A DNA stretch of 64,000 bases from Anaeromassilibacillus sp. An172 (GCF_002160515.1 NZ_NFKS01000005.1:1-64000), one strand, 5' to 3'; positions 1-9,221 are shown, counted from the first letter of the stretch. Numbers and translations are program-made. Notes: a model not told the origin generated them from the sequence alone.

Positions 1-16
1 AGGCTAAACCCCAATT

Positions 17-22
17 CCTCCT
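17..22 (-). promoter_or_regulatory. Shine-Dalgarno sequence for a gene beyond the left edge
   Basis: Read on the minus strand the site is AGGAGG, a perfect ribosome binding site. It sits just inside the window, so the start codon of a leftward gene probably lies within a few bases of the edge. Upstream, an inverted repeat TTATCAA/TTGATAA (29-35 and 48-54) separates it from the kinase terminator. The gene itself cannot be seen. Confidence 0.4.
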
Positions 23-58
23 TCTTTTTTATCAAAGTGTTGGTTGCTTGATAAACGC

Positions 59-95
59 AAAAACCCTGAATTTCAGATAGAAATTCAGGGTTTTT
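59..95 (-). terminator. Rho-independent terminator after the histidine kinase
   Basis: A perfect 15-base-pair stem (59-73 with 81-95) has a 7-base loop and ends in five Ts on either strand, so it can work in both directions. It closes the two-component operon. A second hairpin without a T-run (106-114 with 120-128) lies between it and the kinase stop codon. Confidence 0.85.
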
Positions 96-146
96 GGACA
101 AGCTGACCGGAAGATTTTCTCTTCCGGTGATAATATATTAAGTTTA

Positions 147-1370
147 CTATGCATTAAACACAGCAGTTATAACAAAAGTCTTTCCGTCTGGACTTTTTGC
201 TGATATTTTTCCTTTGTGTGAATCAACAATCGCTTTAGCAACCGATAATCCTATGCCATACCCTTTAACTGAGGAATTTCTTGATTTATCCTCACGGTAA
301 AATCTATCAAAAATATACGGCATGTCACCTATTTTAAGATTTTCCGCATCATTCTTTACCGATAGAATTATATTTTTGTCCTGCTTTTTTAATGACACAA
401 AAATACTTCCATTTTCCGGTGTGTACTTAATTGCATTGTCAAGCAGAATATTTATAAGTCTTCGTATAGCTTTTTCATCGCCGCACAACTCAATATTTGC
501 GTCAACATCATAATCTAAATTTTTCTTGTGTGTTACAGCTGGAATAATAAATGGGTCTATAGCTTCACAAACTATATTAGACAAAGAAAACTTTTCCATA
601 ATAATTTTATCGTTTTCTTCCATTTTTGACAGAGTAATTAGGTCAGAAGTAAGTGATGTAAGTCTTTGAATTTGGTTTCTGATACTTCCTGTCCACTCTG
701 ACTCTCCGTTTTCCATTTCAATCAATTCCAAGTTTGCATCAATTATTGCAAGAGGTGTTTTGATTTCATGGCCCGCATCGGTGATAAACTGTTTTTGTTT
801 TTTATAGCTGTCGTATACAGGCTTTAAATAGAATTTAGAAGATATTATAACAAGAATTAAAACAGAAAAAATTCCTATTAAACTTAAAATAACACTGAAA
901 ATAATTGAGGAATATAGATTTGATAATTCTTTACTACAATCAAGAAAAATAATCAGTGTCATATCCTCTTCCTCGTTGTAGAATTTTCCGTATCTATACA
1001 CGTCATAGAAACCGTTATTTGTTCCAGACTCATATACTTTAATCGCATATTCCTGGGCAGATTCCGTATCTATGGCGACTACCTTTCCTGTATCGATAAA
1101 TCCTACTGAACCGTCTGAATTAAAGGACACAGTAAAATATCTTGACTGATAGGGAGTTTCCGGAGAAAGAGGATTTCTGAATTTTCGTTCAGGTGAATTA
1201 TATTTTGGAAATTTACCTCCATACTGATTAAGTACTGTTAAAATATTATCTGCATCAGAAGTTATTTTATTATAATTCATGATATGTATACCAGACAAAA
1301 TTACAAACAGGACCAAAACCAGTGAAAGCATAGCCGACAAAATAAATTTTTGCCGAAGCTTTTTAATCAT
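147..1370 (-). CDS. Membrane sensor histidine kinase
   Basis: A 407-residue two-component kinase that would autophosphorylate on His and pass the phosphate to the regulator encoded just upstream. Membrane segments lie at about residues 10-31 and 154-178 and enclose an extracytoplasmic sensor of about 120 residues with no recognisable fold. The HisKA domain carries the H-box histidine at 201 (GHEIKTP). The HATPase domain shows the N-box (LLDNAIKYTPENG, near 309-321), an F-box (FDRFYRE) and the glycine-rich GYGIGLSVAKA box near 370. Its start overlaps the regulator's stop by 8 bases, so the two are probably translationally coupled. The signal sensed is unknown. The nearby VanY peptidase hints at envelope stress, which is only inference. 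Confidence 0.9.
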   Translation of the reverse strand: MIKKLRQKFILSAMLSLVLVLFVILSGIHIMNYNKITSDADNILTVLNQYGGKFPKYNSPERKFRNPLSPETPYQSRYFTVSFNSDGSVGFIDTGKVVAIDTESAQEYAIKVYESGTNNGFYDVYRYGKFYNEEEDMTLIIFLDCSKELSNLYSSIIFSVILSLIGIFSVLILVIISSKFYLKPVYDSYKKQKQFITDAGHEIKTPLAIIDANLELIEMENGESEWTGSIRNQIQRLTSLTSDLITLSKMEENDKIIMEKFSLSNIVCEAIDPFIIPAVTHKKNLDYDVDANIELCGDEKAIRRLINILLDNAIKYTPENGSIFVSLKKQDKNIILSVKNDAENLKIGDMPYIFDRFYREDKSRNSSVKGYGIGLSVAKAIVDSHKGKISAKSPDGKTFVITAVFNA

Positions 1371-2043
1371 TTACTTTCTCCTCAAGGGAATAACCGAGGT
1401 TTCTCGTAGCTTTAATATAAATATTGGAATTTATTGAAGCTAATTTTTTCCTTATGTAAGAAATGTAAACCCATACAACACTTACTTCTGTTTCTGTATC
1501 ATATCCCCAAATCTTTTCCAGTATTCTTTCTGTGGATATGAGGTTTTTAGGATTGCTCATAAACATTTCCATAATCTGGAACTCTTTATTTGCCAGTCTG
1601 TAAGAACCATAAGCAGTTGAAAGCTCAAAAGTAACTCTGTTAAGAGTAACATTTCCGAACTTTAAAAGTGAGTCAACAGCTTCTGTTTTAATCCTTGTCA
1701 TAGCTCTGATTCTAGCCAAAAGTTCTTTAATAGAGAATGGTTTTGTGAGATAATCATTTGCGCCACAATCAAGACCAAGCACCTTGTCATCAACTTCGGA
1801 CTTTGCGGTGAGTATGAGAACAGGCACATTTATTCCTTTGCTTCTTATGATTTTAAGAACAGAAATACCGTCAATCTTCGGCATCATTATGTCAAGTATA
1901 ACACCGTCATAATTACCGTTTTCAATATAAGCGAGAGCTTCCTCACCATCAAAAACAGTATCTACAGTATAAAGGTTATGTTTCAAAATAGTTGACAGAG
2001 CTTTTGAAAGCTCTCTTTCGTCTTCAGCCAGTAATAATCGCAT
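1363..2043 (-). CDS. OmpR/PhoB-family response regulator
   Basis: A DNA-binding response regulator of 226 residues. The receiver domain has the acidic pair near residue 8 (LLLAEDE), the phosphoacceptor Asp51 (LDIMMP) and the conserved Lys in LTAKSE. A winged-helix trans_reg_C domain fills roughly residues 125-222 (IWGYDTETEVSVVWVYISYIRKK split across its recognition region). The frame is open further upstream, but the ATG at 2043 has a strong AGGAGGG seven bases ahead (2051-2057) and begins with the usual MRLLLAEDE. It is the first gene of the pair with the kinase. No -35/-10 pair could be assigned in the AT-rich upstream region. Confidence 0.92.
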   Translation of the reverse strand: MRLLLAEDERELSKALSTILKHNLYTVDTVFDGEEALAYIENGNYDGVILDIMMPKIDGISVLKIIRSKGINVPVLILTAKSEVDDKVLGLDCGANDYLTKPFSIKELLARIRAMTRIKTEAVDSLLKFGNVTLNRVTFELSTAYGSYRLANKEFQIMEMFMSNPKNLISTERILEKIWGYDTETEVSVVWVYISYIRKKLASINSNIYIKATRNLGYSLEEKVND

Positions 2044-2130
2044 GATTATTCCCTCCTTTCTTATAATTTTATATATCAACCTAAAATTTACTTTAAATTG
2101 ATTATTTAGTTTTAGTTTTACCTAAATATG

Positions 2131-2172
2131 AAAAAATCAAACAGATTAAAGATCAAACCTGTCTGATTTTTT
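2131..2172 (-). terminator. Terminator downstream of vanY
   Basis: Arms 2131-2144 and 2159-2172 pair over 14 bases with one mismatch and are flanked by A/T tracts. The hairpin separates the mscL-vanY unit from the two-component genes, so the latter probably have their own promoter. Confidence 0.75.
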
Positions 2173-2194
2173 ACTTTAATTAAGCTAAAATTGG

Positions 2195-3187
2195 TCAATT
2201 CTTTTTAAAGTATGTAACAATAACACCGCCGCAGTTATCAGAGGATATATTATACTGATAACCATCGGGAATAAAAGCCGTATATGGTATTTCATCTTCA
2301 TTAAACCAAAATACGCCGTAGCTTGTTGAGTCATATTCAAATGTAAGTGGATTTTGATATGTATGATTTTTCAACAGCTCTATGTATTCTTCAAGACAAA
2401 GATTATTTTCCAAAATATACGAAGCATGTCCTTTTCCCACATACCTGAAATGCCACGGCTCATAATCAATACCTGTTATTTCGGTTTTATCCTCAGGATA
2501 TCTCACAATAAAACCATATTCATCGCAGGTTTCCAAAAGATTTTTATAAATTCCCTCGCCGTCAAATTCCTCAGATATTTTATTATCGGTATTATAAATA
2601 GACATATCCACTGCAAGACCTGTATGATGTTCACTTGTTCCCGGAACGGCAATCCATTTGTCGGTTACTTCCTGGCCTCTTTTTGAAACATCATCTTCGT
2701 ATATGCTTTCCTGAGTATCAACGCTCCTATAACCGCTGGCAACAAGCAAATCTGTTTCACCGTATTCACGGTAAAATTCTCCCAGCCAAGAATTTAAAGC
2801 TTCACATACCCTTGAATTGAGCTTAACGTTATAATCGGACACTGTATAAGTTTTATTTGAGTGTTCCAAAACAGAAACAAGGTTTTCCGGAGTATCTTCA
2901 TAAGGATTATCCTTATTGACAAGGATTAAATCTCCGCTTTTACAGTCATCAGCTGTGATAACAAGCCGCAACATATCTTTATTATCAACTGAATAACCAC
3001 TTGCATTGTCCTGCTGAGAAATCTCATCATTAAATTCTTCATTGCTATCTTTACAAGAAGAAGCGTTCCACACAACTCCGAGCATAAGACACATGATAAT
3101 TATCACAGCCAAAATCCTGAAAGAATTTTGCTTGAAAAGGTTCCCATTTCCTACCCCATTCTTTTTCCCTGTGATATTTCTTTTCAT
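2195..3187 (-). CDS. vanY: VanY-like D-alanyl-D-alanine carboxypeptidase (M15B)
   Basis: A membrane-anchored peptidase of 330 residues that would trim the terminal D-Ala of peptidoglycan stem peptides outside the membrane. One hydrophobic anchor lies at about residues 23-42. The following Cys (ASSC) lacks a proper lipobox. The M15 zinc site is complete: SGYRSVDTQ substrate loop, SEHHTGLAVD with the zinc His and Asp, and EPWHFRYVG with the third ligand. The gene starts 12 bases after the mscL stop with TCCTCCT complementing 16S rRNA, so the two are cotranscribed. It lies upstream of a two-component system, as in vancomycin clusters, but no vanH/A/X genes are present. A housekeeping cell-wall role is more likely than resistance. 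Confidence 0.88.
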   Translation of the reverse strand: MKRNITGKKNGVGNGNLFKQNSFRILAVIIIMCLMLGVVWNASSCKDSNEEFNDEISQQDNASGYSVDNKDMLRLVITADDCKSGDLILVNKDNPYEDTPENLVSVLEHSNKTYTVSDYNVKLNSRVCEALNSWLGEFYREYGETDLLVASGYRSVDTQESIYEDDVSKRGQEVTDKWIAVPGTSEHHTGLAVDMSIYNTDNKISEEFDGEGIYKNLLETCDEYGFIVRYPEDKTEITGIDYEPWHFRYVGKGHASYILENNLCLEEYIELLKNHTYQNPLTFEYDSTSYGVFWFNEDEIPYTAFIPDGYQYNISSDNCGGVIVTYFKKN

Positions 3188-3199
3188 TGTGTCCTCCTG

Positions 3200-3622
3200 T
3201 TATGCTTTGACTAATTCTTCATCAAGAACAGATGTGCAGTGAGGACATCTTGTAGCTTTAATATCTATATCTGTACAGCAGTACGGACACTTCTTTGTTT
3301 TTGGAGCTTCCGGCTCTTTTTTTATTGCCAAGTCCTTTACCTTGTTTATCGCCTTAACAATAAAGAACACAACCAAAGCCATAATCAAAAACTGGATAAC
3401 GGCTGTTATAAAAGCACCGTATCTGATATTAACATCATTTATTGTTAATACCCAGTCACTGAAATCTGTTTTAGCCACCAAACCGATAATAGGTGACAAA
3501 ACATCATCTGTAAGGGATTTAACTATTGCCTGAAACGCAGCGCCTATAATAACGCCGACTGCAAGGTCAATAACATTTCCCTTTGAAATAAACTTTCTGA
3601 ATTCTCCGAAAAATTTCTTCAT
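3200..3622 (-). CDS. mscL: Large-conductance mechanosensitive channel with zinc-ribbon tail
   Basis: A 140-residue MscL, which opens under membrane tension and releases solutes during hypo-osmotic shock. The N-terminal FRKFISKGNVIDLAVGVIIG stretch and TM1 (about 16-40) are typical, as is TM2 (about 72-95, ITAVIQFLIMALVVFF). The C-terminal part differs from the classical E. coli protein. After the amphipathic linker come two CPxC-like knuckles, CPYC and CPHC, spaced as in a zinc ribbon (about residues 112-130). Zinc-ribbon MscL variants are known in Clostridia, and what the ribbon does is not established here. The start has a good GGAGAAAAT leader, and vanY follows after 12 bases. Confidence 0.93.
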   Translation of the reverse strand: MKKFFGEFRKFISKGNVIDLAVGVIIGAAFQAIVKSLTDDVLSPIIGLVAKTDFSDWVLTINDVNIRYGAFITAVIQFLIMALVVFFIVKAINKVKDLAIKKEPEAPKTKKCPYCCTDIDIKATRCPHCTSVLDEELVKA

Positions 3623-3706
3623 AATTTTCTCCTTCCTTATTTTTACTATTCTTTTTCATCACGTCGATAAATAAAAAAATTTGGCAAAAAGCCCCTAATA
3701 TGTATT

Positions 3707-3740
3707 CAGAGATTTGCTGTATGTTTACAGCAAATCTCTG
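3707..3740 (-). terminator. Perfect hairpin downstream of tyrS
   Basis: Fifteen perfectly paired bases (3707-3721 with 3726-3740) close a 4-base TGTT loop, 27 bases after the tyrS stop. The following bases on the minus strand are not a pure T-run, so termination may be imperfect or the hairpin may stabilise the 3' end. It also lies in the leader of mscL, which has no other obvious upstream signal. Confidence 0.65.
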
Positions 3741-3766
3741 GTACTAAACATGTTTAATTAAATTTA

Positions 3767-5032
3767 TCAAAGTGTAGCTTTGTGGAAAACTTTCTTTCCT
3801 TTTTTGATTACTACATAGCCCTTTTCAAACTCTGATGCATTGATCTTAGCAAACGGGTCTGTAACTTTTTTATCGTCAACAGCCACACCGCCCTGCTGGA
3901 TGAGTCTTTTTCCTTCGCCCTTTGAAGCGATAAGACCGCACTTTGTCATAAGGTCGAGAACAGCGATTTTACCGTCTGTAAAGTCCTCTGCGCTCAATGC
4001 AGTGCTTGGCATATTGTCTGTATTTGCTTTAGAGCCGAACAAAGCACGTGCAGCTTCCTGAGCCTTATCTGCCTCTTCTTTGCCGTGTATGAGCTTTGTT
4101 ACCTCATATGCCAAAATCTCTTTAGCCTTGTTTATCTCGCTGCCCTCAAGCTTTGCAAGCTCTTCAATCTCAGGAACAGGAACAAATGTGAGAATTTTAA
4201 GACATCTGATAACGTCAGCGTCAGCAACGTTTCTCCAGTACTGATAAAACTCGTAAGGACTTGTCTTTTCTGGGTCAAGCCATACTGCGCCGTTCTCTGT
4301 TTTACCCATCTTCTTACCCTCAGAGGTTGTAAGAAGAGTAAATGTCATACCGTAGCACTCTGAATTGCTGTCAGGAGCAATACCGGTTTCTTCTGCTTTC
4401 TTAGCAGCCATTCTTCTTGTAAGCTCAACACCGCCAATGATATTACTCCACTGGTCGTCGCCGCCAAGCTCAAGACGGCATCCGTATCTCTGGTTGAGTA
4501 CATAAAAGTCGTAGCTCTGCATAAGCATATAGTTAAGTTCAAAGAAAGTAAGGCCGCCTCTTTCCATTCTCTGCTTGTAGCACTCTGCGGCAAGCATCTT
4601 GGCAACTGTGAAGTGAACGCCTATCTCTCTGATAAACTGGATATAGTTAAGGTTTTTAAGCCACTCGGCGTTGTTAACCATAATAGCCTTTCCCTCGGAA
4701 AAGTCTATAAGTCTTGACATCTGCTTTTTAAAGCAGTTTATGTTATGGTCAATATCTTCCTCTGTGAGCATCTTTCTCATGTCGGATTTTCCTGATGGGT
4801 CACCAACCATGCCTGTACCGCCGCCAAAAAGTGCAATCGGCACATGACCTGCTCTCTGCATATGAGCCATAACCATAATCTGTACGAAATGTCCAACGTG
4901 AAGGCTGTCAGCTGTCGGATCAAAGCCAATGTAAAAATGTGTTTTTTGATTGTTAAGCAAGTCACGAACCTGCTCTTCATTTGTCATTTGGGCAATCAGC
5001 CCTCTTGATTTCAATTCTTCAAAAACACCCAT
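3767..5032 (-). CDS. tyrS: Tyrosyl-tRNA synthetase
   Basis: A class I aminoacyl-tRNA synthetase of 421 residues that charges tRNA-Tyr. It has the family's [16 protein letters not shown] segment with the HIGH-type motif HVGH, the [14 protein letters not shown] loop (KMSKS type) and a C-terminal S4 RNA-binding domain at about 355-415 ([20 protein letters not shown]). The frame is open upstream to 5116, but the extra residues overlap the promoter. The ATG at 5032 follows an AGGGA ribosome site and gives the standard [11 protein letters not shown] start. A single promoter lies 60 bases upstream. No T-box motif is visible in the short leader, which is unusual for a Firmicute tyrS but not rare. Confidence 0.96.
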   Translation of the reverse strand: MGVFEELKSRGLIAQMTNEEQVRDLLNNQKTHFYIGFDPTADSLHVGHFVQIMVMAHMQRAGHVPIALFGGGTGMVGDPSGKSDMRKMLTEEDIDHNINCFKKQMSRLIDFSEGKAIMVNNAEWLKNLNYIQFIREIGVHFTVAKMLAAECYKQRMERGGLTFFELNYMLMQSYDFYVLNQRYGCRLELGGDDQWSNIIGGVELTRRMAAKKAEETGIAPDSNSECYGMTFTLLTTSEGKKMGKTENGAVWLDPEKTSPYEFYQYWRNVADADVIRCLKILTFVPVPEIEELAKLEGSEINKAKEILAYEVTKLIHGKEEADKAQEAARALFGSKANTDNMPSTALSAEDFTDGKIAVLDLMTKCGLIASKGEGKRLIQQGGVAVDDKKVTDPFAKINASEFEKGYVVIKKGKKVFHKATL

Positions 5033-5087
5033 CGATCTACTCCCTTTCAAAATCCACGGATAATAAATCCGTTTTTTATACCAGTCA

Positions 5088-5116
5088 ATTATAACCCATA
5101 ATGTATAAAAGGTCAA
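5088..5116 (-). promoter_or_regulatory. Sigma-A promoter of tyrS
   Basis: On the minus strand TTGACC (5111-5116) and TATAAT (5088-5093) are separated by exactly 17 bases, placing the transcript start near 5081. This supports the ATG at 5032 as the tyrS start. Confidence 0.8.
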
Positions 5117-5174
5117 GGAAAAGATTGTTGAAATTTACTTTGGCTGCCTCTTTTTATCTTTCAGAAAAAATGAA

Positions 5175-5594
5175 TTATTCCTCTGCTTCTCTGTTTGTAT
5201 CATCATTATCGCCGTTGTCCTGCTGTAATTTTTTAAGCGCATCCGTAATCTTTTTAGGTACAGGCACAATCTTATCAACATATCTTAAAAGCTCAAGGCT
5301 CTGATTTATAATCAAAAACATCAAAGTAAGCTCTCTAAACGCCATTTCCACGGAAATAATCTGCTGTAAAATCACAGCAAGACAGACAAGTATAAGGGAA
5401 AGCAATTTTCTTCCTAAATATCTTAAAACACCTTTTCCGGTAAATGTCTTTAGATAAATACTTTTAACAGTATAAACAATAAACCCTATAAAAATCAATG
5501 CCAAATAAGAAAAAAACAAAAGATCAGGTTTACCAAAGAAAAATATAAAAAGAGACTTTAAAAAACCGTGAATACCATTTATGAAACCAAGCAA
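5175..5594 (-). CDS. Holin-like membrane protein (phage_holin_4 / TcdE-Cph1 type)
   Basis: A 139-residue protein resembling the phage_holin_4 family, which includes TcdE and Cph1 holins. There are about three hydrophobic segments (roughly residues 10-24, 25-45 and 60-85). The family-typical C-terminal segment follows: a helix with NQSLELLRYVDK, then VPVPKKITDALKKLQQ, and finally an acidic tail. The start is TTG at 5594, preceded by GGGGTGA, and an in-frame stop lies five codons upstream with no other start between. Both the ribosome site and the TTG sit inside the terminator of uvrA (see finding). No phage genes surround it, so it is probably a domesticated or chromosomal holin homologue of unknown role. 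The family call is by sequence pattern only. Confidence 0.7.
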   Translation of the reverse strand: MLGFINGIHGFLKSLFIFFFGKPDLLFFSYLALIFIGFIVYTVKSIYLKTFTGKGVLRYLGRKLLSLILVCLAVILQQIISVEMAFRELTLMFLIINQSLELLRYVDKIVPVPKKITDALKKLQQDNGDNDDTNREAEE

Positions 5595-5596
5595 AA

Positions 5597-5630
5597 AATC
5601 ACCCCTGAACTATATTATTCAGAGGTGATT
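5597..5630 (-). terminator. Terminator of uvrA overlapping the next gene's start
   Basis: Arms 5597-5609 and 5618-5630 pair over 13 bases with one mismatch. On the minus strand the stem is followed by six Ts, whose last base joins the TTG start of the holin-like gene. The 3' arm carries that gene's GGGGTGA ribosome site. Confidence 0.8.
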
Positions 5631-5637
5631 TCTCATG

Positions 5638-8472
5638 CTATTTATTATCTTTTTCAAGCATTGCTTTAAGGTACTGACCTGTATAGGAATTTTCGCATTT
5701 AGCTATTTCTTCAGGTGTACCCTCCGCTATTATAAGTCCGCCGTCGCTTCCGCCCTCAGGGCCTAAGTCGATAATATGGTCAGCGGTTTTTATTAAATCA
5801 AGATTGTGCTCAATAACAACAACTGTATTTCCGTTATCTACAAGCTTCTGCAAAACATCTATAAGTCTGTGAACATCAGCTATGTGAAGTCCGGTTGTAG
5901 GCTCGTCCAAAATATACATTGTGCGGCCTGTGCTTCTCTTTGAAAGCTCTGTGGCAAGCTTTACACGCTGGGCTTCACCGCCGGAAAGAGTTGTGGCAGG
6001 CTGTCCGATTTTAATATATCCAAGTCCTACATCCTTTAAGGTTTGCAGTTTTCTGCTGATTTTAGGAATATTTCCGAAAAACTCGCAGCCCTCTTCCACG
6101 GTCATTTCAAGAACATCATAAATGGATTTTCCCTTGTATTTTACTTCAAGAGTTTCTCTGTTGTATCTTTTTCCCTTGCACACATCACACGGGACATAAA
6201 TATCAGGGAGAAAATGCATTTCAATTTTTAAAATTCCGTCGCCCTCGCAGGCTTCACATCTACCGCCCTTTATATTAAATGAAAATCTTCCTGCGGTAAA
6301 ACCACGCATTTTGGCTTCCTGAGTTGAAGCAAAAAGCTCTCTTATATCGGTAAACACTCCTGTATAGGTTGCCGGATTGGAACGTGGTGTTCTTCCGATA
6401 GGGCTTTGGTTTATATCTATAACCTTATCTAAGTTTTCAATGCCTTTAAAAGCTTTATGCTTTCCAGCACGAGTTTTAGCTCCATTTAAATCTGCGGCAA
6501 GCTTTTTATAAAGGATTTCATTTATCAAAGAGGACTTGCCCGAACCTGAAACGCCTGTAACACACACAAATTTGCCCAAAGGTATTTTTGCGTTTACCTT
6601 TTTAAGGTTGTTTTGTTCAGCACCGATTATTTCAAGGAATTTTCCGTTTCCCTCACGTCTTTTTTCAGGTACTAAAACTTTTCTCTTTCCGCTCAAATAT
6701 TGACCGGTTATTGAATTTTCACATTTCATTATCTCGTTGGCATCGCCGCAGCAGACAACCTCGCCGCCGTGAATTCCGGCTCCGGGGCCTATATCCACAA
6801 TATAATCTGCTGACATCATAGTTTCCTCATCATGCTCAACTACAATAACCGTATTACCTAAATCTCTAAGCCTTTTAAGAGTATTTAAAAGCTTTGTATT
6901 GTCACGCTGATGAAGTCCTATGCTCGGTTCGTCAAGAATATATAAAACTCCTGTCAAAGAACTTCCTATCTGAGTGGCAAGTCTGATTCTCTGGCTCTCA
7001 CCGCCGGAAAGTGTACCTGAACTTCTGGACAAGGTGAGATATCCCAGTCCAACACTATTTAAGAAGGTCAGTCTTTCCCTGATTTCTCTCAAAACAAGCT
7101 TTGCTATCATCTGTTCACGTTCGGTAAGCTCAAGATTATTTATAAACTCTAAAGCTTTGACAACTGACATTTCACAGAAATCGCTTATATTTAATCCGCC
7201 AACAGTAACCGCAAGGCTTTCCGGTGACAATCTTTTTCCATGGCACTCCTCACATGGGCTGGCAGTCATATATGCTTCAATTTCCTCTTTAATCCAGTTG
7301 CTTGATGTTTCTCTAAAACGTCTTTCAAGGTTGTTTATTATTCCCTCAAATACTGCCTGATAGGTTCCTGTAAAGGTATTGCTGACTCTCTCTAAATTCA
7401 GCTTTTCCCCTTTTGTTCCGTAAAGAACCACATCCTTTACCTCATCAGAAAGATCTTTAAAGGGCGTATCCAAAGAAAAATTATATTTTTTTGACAAAGC
7501 AGTAAAATACATATTTGCAATGGTATTTCCCTCCATTGCCCAACCGCCTGCTTTAATTGCTCCCTGATTTATGGATAACTCCTTGTTTGGAACAACAAGC
7601 TCAGGGTCAACCCTCATAAATACTCCAAGGCCTGTGCACTTTTTGCAGGCTCCGAAAGGATTGTTAAAGGAAAACATTCTCGGTGAAAGCTCGTCGATGC
7701 TCACCCCGTGGTCAGGACAGGCAAAGTTTTGAGAAAAGAGAAAATCCTCACCGCCGATAACATTTACAACCGACAATCCTCCTGTAAGCTTTGAAGCCGT
7801 TTCAATGCTGTCTGCAAGACGTGAACGTATTCCGTCTTTTATAACAAGTCGATCAATAACTATTTCAACAATATGTTTTTTATTTTTCTCAAGGCTTATT
7901 TCCTCTGAAAGATCGTAAATTATTCCGTCGATTCTCACACGGACAAATCCGCTTTTTTTCGCCGCTTCAAGCTCTTTTTTGTGGGTTCCTTTGCGTCCTC
8001 TTATAATCGGTGCAAGTATCTGGATTTTACTTCCCTCTTCAAGGGACAAAACCTTATCAACAATCTGGTCAACTGTCTGCTTTGTTATCTCTCTGCCGCA
8101 CACAGGACAGTGCGGTATACCTATTCTGGCATACAGCAGTCTGAGATAATCATATATTTCTGTTACTGTTCCCACCGTAGAACGTGGATTTTTTGATGTG
8201 GTTTTCTGGTCAATAGAGATAGCCGGAGAAAGTCCATCTATACTGTCCACATCCGGTTTTTCCATTTGACCTAAAAACTGACGTGCATATGAAGAAAGAC
8301 TCTCCACATATCTTCTCTGACCCTCTGCGTATATTGTATCAAAAGCAAGGGATGATTTACCCGAACCGGACAAACCTGTTATTACAACAAGCTTGTCCCT
8401 TGGGATTTCTACATTTATATTTTTAAGATTATGTTCTCTTGCGCCTTTTACAACAATTTTTTCTATAGGCAT
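5638..8472 (-). CDS. uvrA: Excinuclease ABC subunit A
   Basis: The 944-residue damage-recognition ATPase of nucleotide excision repair, full length for the family. It contains two ABC modules. The first Walker A is GLSGSGKSS near residue 32 and the second is GVSGSGKSS near 640. Two LSGGE signatures are present ([13 protein letters not shown] and [13 protein letters not shown]). Zinc-binding CxxC clusters include CPVCG, CEECHG and CEACEGDG paired with CDVCKG. It has its own consensus promoter and terminator, so it is a single-gene unit. The uvrB and uvrC partners are not in the window. No LexA/DinR box was recognised near the promoter. Confidence 0.98.
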   Translation of the reverse strand: MPIEKIVVKGAREHNLKNINVEIPRDKLVVITGLSGSGKSSLAFDTIYAEGQRRYVESLSSYARQFLGQMEKPDVDSIDGLSPAISIDQKTTSKNPRSTVGTVTEIYDYLRLLYARIGIPHCPVCGREITKQTVDQIVDKVLSLEEGSKIQILAPIIRGRKGTHKKELEAAKKSGFVRVRIDGIIYDLSEEISLEKNKKHIVEIVIDRLVIKDGIRSRLADSIETASKLTGGLSVVNVIGGEDFLFSQNFACPDHGVSIDELSPRMFSFNNPFGACKKCTGLGVFMRVDPELVVPNKELSINQGAIKAGGWAMEGNTIANMYFTALSKKYNFSLDTPFKDLSDEVKDVVLYGTKGEKLNLERVSNTFTGTYQAVFEGIINNLERRFRETSSNWIKEEIEAYMTASPCEECHGKRLSPESLAVTVGGLNISDFCEMSVVKALEFINNLELTEREQMIAKLVLREIRERLTFLNSVGLGYLTLSRSSGTLSGGESQRIRLATQIGSSLTGVLYILDEPSIGLHQRDNTKLLNTLKRLRDLGNTVIVVEHDEETMMSADYIVDIGPGAGIHGGEVVCCGDANEIMKCENSITGQYLSGKRKVLVPEKRREGNGKFLEIIGAEQNNLKKVNAKIPLGKFVCVTGVSGSGKSSLINEILYKKLAADLNGAKTRAGKHKAFKGIENLDKVIDINQSPIGRTPRSNPATYTGVFTDIRELFASTQEAKMRGFTAGRFSFNIKGGRCEACEGDGILKIEMHFLPDIYVPCDVCKGKRYNRETLEVKYKGKSIYDVLEMTVEEGCEFFGNIPKISRKLQTLKDVGLGYIKIGQPATTLSGGEAQRVKLATELSKRSTGRTMYILDEPTTGLHIADVHRLIDVLQKLVDNGNTVVVIEHNLDLIKTADHIIDLGPEGGSDGGLIIAEGTPEEIAKCENSYTGQYLKAMLEKDNK

Positions 8473-8513
8473 TATTCTTACCTCACACTTCGAAAATTTG
8501 TTTGTGCACTTTT

Positions 8514-8542
8514 ATCATACACCATAACCGAAAAAAATACAA
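8514..8542 (-). promoter_or_regulatory. Promoter of uvrA
   Basis: TTGTAT (8537-8542) and TATGAT (8514-8519) on the minus strand are 17 bases apart. Transcription would start near 8507, leaving a leader of about 35 bases before the GTGAGGT ribosome site. Confidence 0.7.
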
Positions 8543-8560
8543 GACCTTTTATTATTTATT

Positions 8561-9130
8561 TTAACCGCCCATAAGGTGTTCAATCAAAATTTTCACACCT
8601 ATTAAAATTAAAATAATGCCTCCTGCAAGTTCTGCCTTTGACTTAAATTTTGCTCCGAAACGGTTTCCTATCACCACTCCGCCGAAAGCTATAACAAATG
8701 TTACAACTCCGATTATAGTCATTGGCAAAGCAATGCCCGTGTTCAAAAAGGCAAATGTAATTCCAACCGCAAGAGCGTCTATACTTGTGGCAACAGCCTC
8801 GGCAGTAAGCTGTTTATAGCTAAATTTCTCTTTGCAAATTTCTTTCTGAGAATCCCTCTCTTTTATAACCTCAATCACCATTTTACCGCCTATGAATAAA
8901 AGCAAAATAAACGCAATCCAGTGGTCAACAGCTGTTATATATTTTTCAAACTGTGTTCCCAGCAGCCAGCCTATAAAGGGCATTAAAGCCTGAAAACCTC
9001 CAAAAAATACAGCTGTAATAAGTGCATGCTTATAGTTTATTTTTCTCATACCAAGCCCTTTACATACAGACACGGCAAATGCATCCATTGCAAGGCCCAC
9101 GCCTATGAGCACCATTTCCAATATTCCCAT
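8561..9130 (-). CDS. mntP: Manganese efflux pump MntP
   Basis: A 189-residue inner-membrane protein of the MntP (YebN) family that exports Mn2+. It has six predicted membrane segments arranged as two DUF204-like repeats. Each repeat holds the family's small-residue and acidic motif: GLAMDAFAVSVCKGL near residue 12 and AVATSIDALAVGITFA near 109, with the conserved Asp residues. A manganese (yybP-ykoY) riboswitch often precedes mntP, but only about 90 bases separate it from pfkA and much of that is the pfkA terminator, so none is called. It has an AGGTGAT ribosome site and no obvious promoter. Confidence 0.93.
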   Translation of the reverse strand: MGILEMVLIGVGLAMDAFAVSVCKGLGMRKINYKHALITAVFFGGFQALMPFIGWLLGTQFEKYITAVDHWIAFILLLFIGGKMVIEVIKERDSQKEICKEKFSYKQLTAEAVATSIDALAVGITFAFLNTGIALPMTIIGVVTFVIAFGGVVIGNRFGAKFKSKAELAGGIILILIGVKILIEHLMGG

Positions 9131-9166
9131 ATTATCACCTAAATTTAAAAATTCCAGAATACAGTC

Positions 9167-9201
9167 AAAAAACAGCGCATCTCATAAAGACACGCTGTTT
9201 T
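9167..9201 (-). terminator. Terminator of pfkA
   Basis: AAAACAGCG pairs with CGCTGTTTT (9169-9177 with 9193-9201) and a T-run follows on the minus strand. It ends the asd-dapA-dapB-ppk1-pfkA direction of reading before mntP. Confidence 0.8.
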
Positions 9202-9221
9202 ATTAAACTATAAAAGTTTTA

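Noticed and set aside
2195-3187. Vancomycin-resistance cluster
   Set aside because: Only a VanY-like peptidase and a generic two-component system are present; no vanH, ligase or vanX gene is nearby.
5033-5174. T-box leader for tyrS
   Set aside because: The predicted transcript start leaves a leader of only about 50 bases, and no conserved T-box antiterminator sequence is present.
9131-9221. Manganese riboswitch before mntP
   Set aside because: Only about 90 bases are available and about 35 of them are the pfkA terminator; no yybP-ykoY core was recognised.
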